A DNA stretch of 9,987 nt from JAICLV01 sp036380925 (GTDB lineage: Bacteria > Actinomycetota > Actinomycetes > Acidothermales > Acidothermaceae). The notes under the pieces are model-generated. The model ran no database searches. It was not told where the DNA came from and saw only the letters and a list, made by a program, of their open reading frames with translations. A program made the translations under genes and the position numbers. This document shows, in pieces, positions 7,201-9,987 of the stretch. Location: assembly GCA_036380925.1 (NCBI GenBank), contig DASVDW010000017.1, positions 1 to 9,987 on the forward strand. The letters run 5' to 3'. Each line of letters starts with the position of its first letter. The stretch's first letter is position 1.

Positions 7201-7397
7201 TGGCGATGCGTGAGGGAATCGAAGGGCCGCGCAGCGGCCTGCCGGAGCGCGCGGCTGGTCACGATGGCGCGCAAGAGAACGGACGTCGACGACGCGGCGT
7301 GCTCGTCGGCGCGGGCATGACCCTCGCCGCCGCCGGCACGGCGGGCGTCTTCCGCAAGGCCCGAAAGGACGTTGTCACCACAGGGAGCAAGAAATGA
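4281..7397 (+). CDS. FAD and Fe-S 2-hydroxyacid dehydrogenase (YdiJ / GlcD-GlcF fusion type)
   Basis: This 1038-residue flavo-iron-sulphur enzyme joins a GlcD-like FAD half to a GlcF-like Fe-S half, as in E. coli YdiJ (a D-2-hydroxyglutarate dehydrogenase of similar length). Such enzymes oxidise a 2-hydroxyacid to the 2-oxoacid and pass electrons to the respiratory chain. The FAD-binding domain (about 60-280) has GRGCGTGVAGQT (89-100) and GGMIGNNSCG (161-170). The oxidase C-terminal domain (about 310-540) has GHWGQGCVHCRI, SGEHGDG (492-498) and NPHKLIDP. The Fe-S region has C576-x5-C582-x8-C591-P, a pattern I recall from YdiJ, and a full C637-x2-C640-x2-C643-x3-C647-P. Two Cys-rich CCG domains follow: C782-C783-G with EPSC (to C824), and AHCHHQ with C907-C908-G. 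After about residue 980 there is an unusual tail with one hydrophobic segment (1007-1024) between basic clusters. ATG 4281 has GGGAG six bases upstream. The exact substrate (D-lactate, D-2-hydroxyglutarate, glycolate) is not settled by sequence; neighbours favour a pyruvate-forming reaction. Confidence 0.9.
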   Translation: MTVIGERAEPRITAEDRNPQRPEYVATLAKELRRAVRGEVRFDPGSRAMYAYDGSIYRQVPFGVVIPKDADDVVAAVDICRRHDAPIFGRGCGTGVAGQTVNAGVVFDFSKYMNGVIGLDAGRRLANVLPGTICDTLRDQAGEHGLTFGPDPATHDHCTLGGMIGNNSCGTHSITAGKTVDNVESLDILTYDGLRMTVGATSERELEQIIAAGGRRGEIYAGLKRIRDQYADAIRNGMPQIPRRVSGYNLDQLLPENGFHVARALVGTESTCALTLGARVRLVDNPPKRALVVLGYPDIPSSGRDASWIMSFKPIGLEFTSVHCRDNLRAKGFHVADELLPQGVAWLITEFGGETQEEADEHARRLLQALERRPDAPSHKLYDDPEEETAVWELRRHSAGSSRMPVGLGGHGGWTNWEDAAVPPERLGDYLDDFLQVLDRHGYDGVFYGHWGQGCVHCRINWDLRTTDGILNFRRFMEESADLVVSYGGSLSGEHGDGHGRAELWPRMFSPELMRAFDEFKAVWDPIGRMNPHKLIDPYQMHEHLREGTGWRPLELKTVFSFPQDGGSFAEAAGRCYGVGKCRHIAGGTMCPSFMVTREERHSTRGRARLLQEMSEASGPVEGRWRNEDVKEAPDLCLACKGCKGDCPIKVDMATYKAEFLHHYYKGKLRPRAAYAMGLIPIWARLASNAPRLANLATHLPVVSHALKLAGGVSLRRQAPKFAATSFTTWFRSHQPRNPGGPPVLLWADTFTNYFHPDIAKAALEVLESAGFDVQVQPESLCCGRPFYDYGMLTMARAYLRRILDQLRPQIVAGLPIVGLEPSCLAVFRDELPNLFPLDEDAKRLQAQSYLLSEFLTEKVPGWNPPQLHRKALVQAHCHHQAVMGFAAEQRLMNAMELDVDHPDAGCCGMAGSFGFESGEHYDVSMGAGERVILPKVRAASKDTVVIADGFSCREQIEQGTGRRALHLAQVLQLAMREGIEGPRSGLPERAAGHDGAQENGRRRRGVLVGAGMTLAAAGTAGVFRKARKDVVTTGSKK

Positions 7398-8095
7398 GCA
7401 CATCCGATGGTGTCGGGACCCTTCCCCGTCATGAGATGCGACGCGAGCGGTGGACCAAAGCCGGACCGGTCGTCTCGGCGATGCCGCCAGAACGCGTGGT
7501 GGAGCTGCAAGAGCGCTCAGAGGCGTCCATCGGCGAGCCTGGCGCGTTGGGGCTGTTCGGTTTCGCCGTCGGCACTCTGGTCATCGCGATTCCGCTGTCC
7601 GGCCTCGTCCCGTTGAAGACCGGCGTGCTGGCCGCGCTGGCGCCTGTGCTGGTGTTCGCCGGTATCGCGCAATTCATCGCGGGGCTGGTGGCGTTCCACA
7701 AGGGCAACACGTTCGCCGGAACCGCGTTCGGCGTCTATGGCGCGAACAACACGTTGATCGCGACGTACTACCTGTTCCAAAACGCCGGCGTGTTCCCCTC
7801 GAACGCTGACACCAAGCTCTTGATTGGCATCGAGCTGTTCTGCTTCGCGTACATCTCGCTGATCTTGGCGGTGGCGGCCAGCAAGGTGAACCTCGAATTC
7901 GTCGGGATCTTGCTCGCGCTGGTACCCGGTTTCGGCTTGGTCGCCGTCAGCAACGTCGGCGGCCCTAGCTCTATCGGCGACGTCGGTGGGTACTTCCTCA
8001 TCTTGTCAGCGGGCCTGGCGTTCTACGGGGCCTCCGCACTGGTCGTGAACAGCGCGTTCCAGCGGCCGGTCTTACCGTTGCTGTCGCGCGCGTGA
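7394..8095 (+). CDS. Acetate/succinate permease family protein (GPR1/FUN34/YaaH, SatP-like)
   Basis: This 233-residue integral membrane protein has about six transmembrane helices (about 51-70, 76-97, 108-128, 143-163, 167-186, 197-219) and a ~48-residue polar N-terminal extension. ALGLFGFAVGT (51-61), GIAQFIAGLVAFHKGNTF (90-107) and GTAFGVYGAN match the SatP/AceTr family, which moves acetate or succinate with protons. The family's NPAP-like signature before helix 1 reads EPGA here (48-51), and the usual YGAFW-type segment reads YGANN, so specificity may differ. The ATG overlaps the preceding stop as ATGA and has GGGAG six bases upstream, so it is translationally coupled to the dehydrogenase. 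Context suggests uptake or export of a carboxylate linked to that enzyme and to the downstream thiamine diphosphate enzyme. Family assignment is strong, substrate is inferred. Confidence 0.88.
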   Translation: MSTSDGVGTLPRHEMRRERWTKAGPVVSAMPPERVVELQERSEASIGEPGALGLFGFAVGTLVIAIPLSGLVPLKTGVLAALAPVLVFAGIAQFIAGLVAFHKGNTFAGTAFGVYGANNTLIATYYLFQNAGVFPSNADTKLLIGIELFCFAYISLILAVAASKVNLEFVGILLALVPGFGLVAVSNVGGPSSIGDVGGYFLILSAGLAFYGASALVVNSAFQRPVLPLLSRA

Positions 8096-8107
8096 GATTG
8101 GAGAGAC

Positions 8108-9967
8108 ATGTCGAACGAGCGCACCGCATCTGACGCGCTGGTCGAGCGACTGATCGAGTGGGGCGTCGACACGGTCTTCGGTCTTCCGGGCGACGGCATC
8201 AACGGATTGATGGACGCGCTGCACAAGAAGCAGGACGAGCTGCGGTACATCCACTGCCGCCACGAGGAGGTGGCGGCGATGGCGGCGGTCGGTTACGCGA
8301 AGTTCACCGGTCGGCTCGGCGTGTGCTTCTCGACCGCGGCGCCGGGCGCGTTGCACATGATGAACGGCCTGCTCGACGCTCGCGTCGAGCAGGCGCCGGT
8401 GCTGGCGATCACCGGTATGACGTATCACGACCTCATCGGCACCAGTTACCTGCAGGACGTCAACACCGAGTTCGCCGTCAATGACCTCGTCGTCTACAAC
8501 CAGCGCATCATGGGGCCGCAGCACATCACGAACGTCGTCGATCTCGCGGTGCGCACATCGCTCACGCAGCGTGGGCCGTCGCACCTGTCATTTCCGATCG
8601 ACTATCAGGCGATGCCGGCCGAGGCGGGCACTCGCTTCCGCCGCAACGTGCCGGGACACACCAGCACGTCGTACCGGCCGCCGATCCGGGTGCCGCAGCG
8701 ACAAGACCTCGAGGCGGCCGCGGCGGTGCTCGCCGGCAAGACCCGACCGGCCATCCTCGCCGGCGCGGGAGCGCGCGGCGCGGGACCGGAGTTGGAGGCG
8801 GTCGCGGAGAAGCTTGGCGCTCCGATCATCAAAGCCCTGTTGGGCAAAGACTGCGTGCCCGACGACAGCCCGTACACCACCGGGAGCGTCGCGCTGGTCG
8901 GCACGAAGCCATCAGAAGAAGCGCTCGAGCAGTGCGACGCGCTGCTCATCGTCGGATCGACCATGCCCTACATCGAGTTCTACCCGTCACCCGGGCAGGC
9001 GGTGTGCGTGCAGGTCGACGACAAGCCCGACCGCATCGGTTTGCGTTACCCCGTGGACGTCGGGCTGGCCGGGGACGCCCGCGCGACACTCGCCGAGTTG
9101 CTGCCGCTGCTGTCGCGCAACGAAGACCGGGCGTTCCTCCAACAGGCGCAGGACGGCATGCGCGAATGGCGCGAGCTCATGGCAGAGCGCGGGACGAGCG
9201 AAGACATGCCCATGAAGCCGCAGGTGCCCGCGGCGGCGCTGTCGGCCGCGCTCGCGGACGACGCCATCGTGTGCGGTGACTCAGGGACGGTCACCACATG
9301 GGTTGCGCGCCAGGTGGACATCCGCAAGGGCCAGCTTTTCAGCTTGTCCGGCACGAATTGCTCCATGGCGGCCGGCTTGCCGTACGCCATCGGCGCCGCC
9401 GCGGCCTATCCCGGTCGTCAGGTGGTGGTCTTCACCGGCGACGGTTCGCTGACCATGCAGCTGGGCGACTTCCTCACCGCCGTGCAGCACAAGCTGCCCA
9501 TCAAGGTCGTCGTGGTGAAGAACAACACGCTCGGACTCATCAAGTGGGAACAGATGGTGTTCCTCGGCAACCCCGAGTACGGCGTGAACATGGCGCCGTT
9601 CGACTTCGTGAAATTCGCCGAGGCCGCAGGCGCTCATGGGGTCCACGTCGAGGATCCGAAGCGGGCCCGTCAGCAGCTGGCCGACGCGCTCGCGATGGAC
9701 GGCCCGGTCATCGTCGAGTGCCTGGTCGATCCGCATGAGCCCCCGATGCCGGCCAAGGTGAAGAAGCAGCAGGTCATCAATCTCGCGGAGGCATTGAAAG
9801 AAGGGACGCCGAATCGCCGCACGATCGCGCTCCAGATGGTGAAGGACGTCCTCGACGAGTCCTCATTCGAGGCGAGCCCAGGTCACGCCATCCCTGACGC
9901 GGTGGGACGCATCGGGCGAACGGTCGCCGACAAACTGGTCCACGGCGCCAGGCAGTCTGATCGGTAA
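8108..9967 (+). CDS. Thiamine diphosphate enzyme, pyruvate oxidase-like (PoxB/YdaP type)
   Basis: This 619-residue enzyme has the three-domain layout of the acetolactate synthase/pyruvate oxidase superfamily: Pyr domain (about 5-170), central nucleotide-fold domain (about 197-335) and PP domain (about 372-540). The cofactor-activating glutamate is E53 in CRHEEVAAMAAVGYAK. The thiamine diphosphate/Mg motif is GDGS (444-447) through KNN (471-473). LGLIKWEQMVFLGNPEYG (476-493, slightly beyond) is characteristic of the YdaP/PoxB branch. The likely reaction is oxidative decarboxylation of pyruvate to acetate and CO2 with electrons to FAD and quinone; acetolactate synthesis is the main alternative. 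E53 argues against glyoxylate carboligase, which has valine there. About 75 residues beyond the PP domain form a polar tail that could hold a membrane-binding helix as in PoxB (inference). ATG 8108 has GGAGAG four bases upstream and lies 12 bp after the permease stop, so it belongs to the same operon. Confidence 0.85.
   Translation: MSNERTASDALVERLIEWGVDTVFGLPGDGINGLMDALHKKQDELRYIHCRHEEVAAMAAVGYAKFTGRLGVCFSTAAPGALHMMNGLLDARVEQAPVLAITGMTYHDLIGTSYLQDVNTEFAVNDLVVYNQRIMGPQHITNVVDLAVRTSLTQRGPSHLSFPIDYQAMPAEAGTRFRRNVPGHTSTSYRPPIRVPQRQDLEAAAAVLAGKTRPAILAGAGARGAGPELEAVAEKLGAPIIKALLGKDCVPDDSPYTTGSVALVGTKPSEEALEQCDALLIVGSTMPYIEFYPSPGQAVCVQVDDKPDRIGLRYPVDVGLAGDARATLAELLPLLSRNEDRAFLQQAQDGMREWRELMAERGTSEDMPMKPQVPAAALSAALADDAIVCGDSGTVTTWVARQVDIRKGQLFSLSGTNCSMAAGLPYAIGAAAAYPGRQVVVFTGDGSLTMQLGDFLTAVQHKLPIKVVVVKNNTLGLIKWEQMVFLGNPEYGVNMAPFDFVKFAEAAGAHGVHVEDPKRARQQLADALAMDGPVIVECLVDPHEPPMPAKVKKQQVINLAEALKEGTPNRRTIALQMVKDVLDESSFEASPGHAIPDAVGRIGRTVADKLVHGARQSDR
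8367..8394. repeat. 12-bp perfect inverted repeat inside the thiamine diphosphate enzyme gene
   Basis: GCCTGCTCGACG and CGTCGAGCAGGC are exact reverse complements separated by CTCG. The dyad lies in codons for GLLDARVEQA of the Pyr domain. In RNA it would make a 12-bp stem with a tetraloop. A function is not evident; codon bias can produce such dyads. Confidence 0.7.
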
Positions 9968-9968
9968 C

Positions 9969-9973
9969 GGAGG
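9969..9973 (+). promoter_or_regulatory. Shine-Dalgarno for a probable next gene outside the window
   Basis: GGAGG begins two bases after the TAA of the thiamine diphosphate enzyme gene. The window ends in AT at 9986-9987, which would be an ATG if the next base is G, at a slightly long 12-base spacing. No terminator-like hairpin is seen here, so the operon probably continues. Confidence 0.35.
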
Positions 9974-9987
9974 AACCGGGACGCGAT

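Noticed and set aside
8108..9967. Glyoxylate carboligase, making a glycolate pathway with the dehydrogenase
   Set aside because: Glyoxylate carboligase has Val in place of the cofactor-activating Glu. Here E53 is present, and the LGLIKWEQMVFLGNPEYG-type region fits pyruvate oxidase-like enzymes better.

Overview
The window is GC-rich, has long open frames with strong Shine-Dalgarno sites, and encodes an actinobacterial-type xylose isomerase. I read it as chromosomal DNA of an actinomycete (Actinomycetota); the genus cannot be named from the sequence alone. There are no rRNA or tRNA genes, CRISPR arrays, insertion sequences or phage genes.

Left part, minus strand (1-1026): the N-terminal 92 codons of xylose isomerase (xylA) run off the left edge. 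Upstream of xylA, on the same strand, is a four-helix DUF2231-type membrane protein. Its 168-bp upstream region (1027-1194) is shared with the divergent plus-strand gene.

Middle, plus strand (1195-4188): a ten-helix membrane protein with complete GGDEF and EAL domains (cyclic-di-GMP turnover) has intact catalytic motifs in both domains but no RxxD inhibitory site. Two small membrane proteins follow, each ending in a Cys-rich, zinc-ribbon-like tail; I do not recognise their function. A 7-bp perfect inverted repeat and a possible promoter lie just before the second.

Right part, plus strand (4281-9967): a tight three-gene operon. It encodes a 1038-residue FAD plus Fe-S 2-hydroxyacid dehydrogenase (YdiJ / GlcD-GlcF fusion type), an acetate/succinate permease-family protein overlapping it by ATGA, and a pyruvate-oxidase-like thiamine diphosphate enzyme 12 bp later. 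Read together this suggests 2-hydroxyacid (perhaps lactate) to pyruvate to acetate, with a carboxylate carrier. The substrates are inference. A Shine-Dalgarno sequence after the last stop suggests a further gene just outside the window.

The best leads are this operon, the membrane-anchor-like C-terminal tail on the dehydrogenase, the altered signature of the permease, and the pair of unrecognised membrane zinc-ribbon proteins. No obviously new defence or mobile system was seen.
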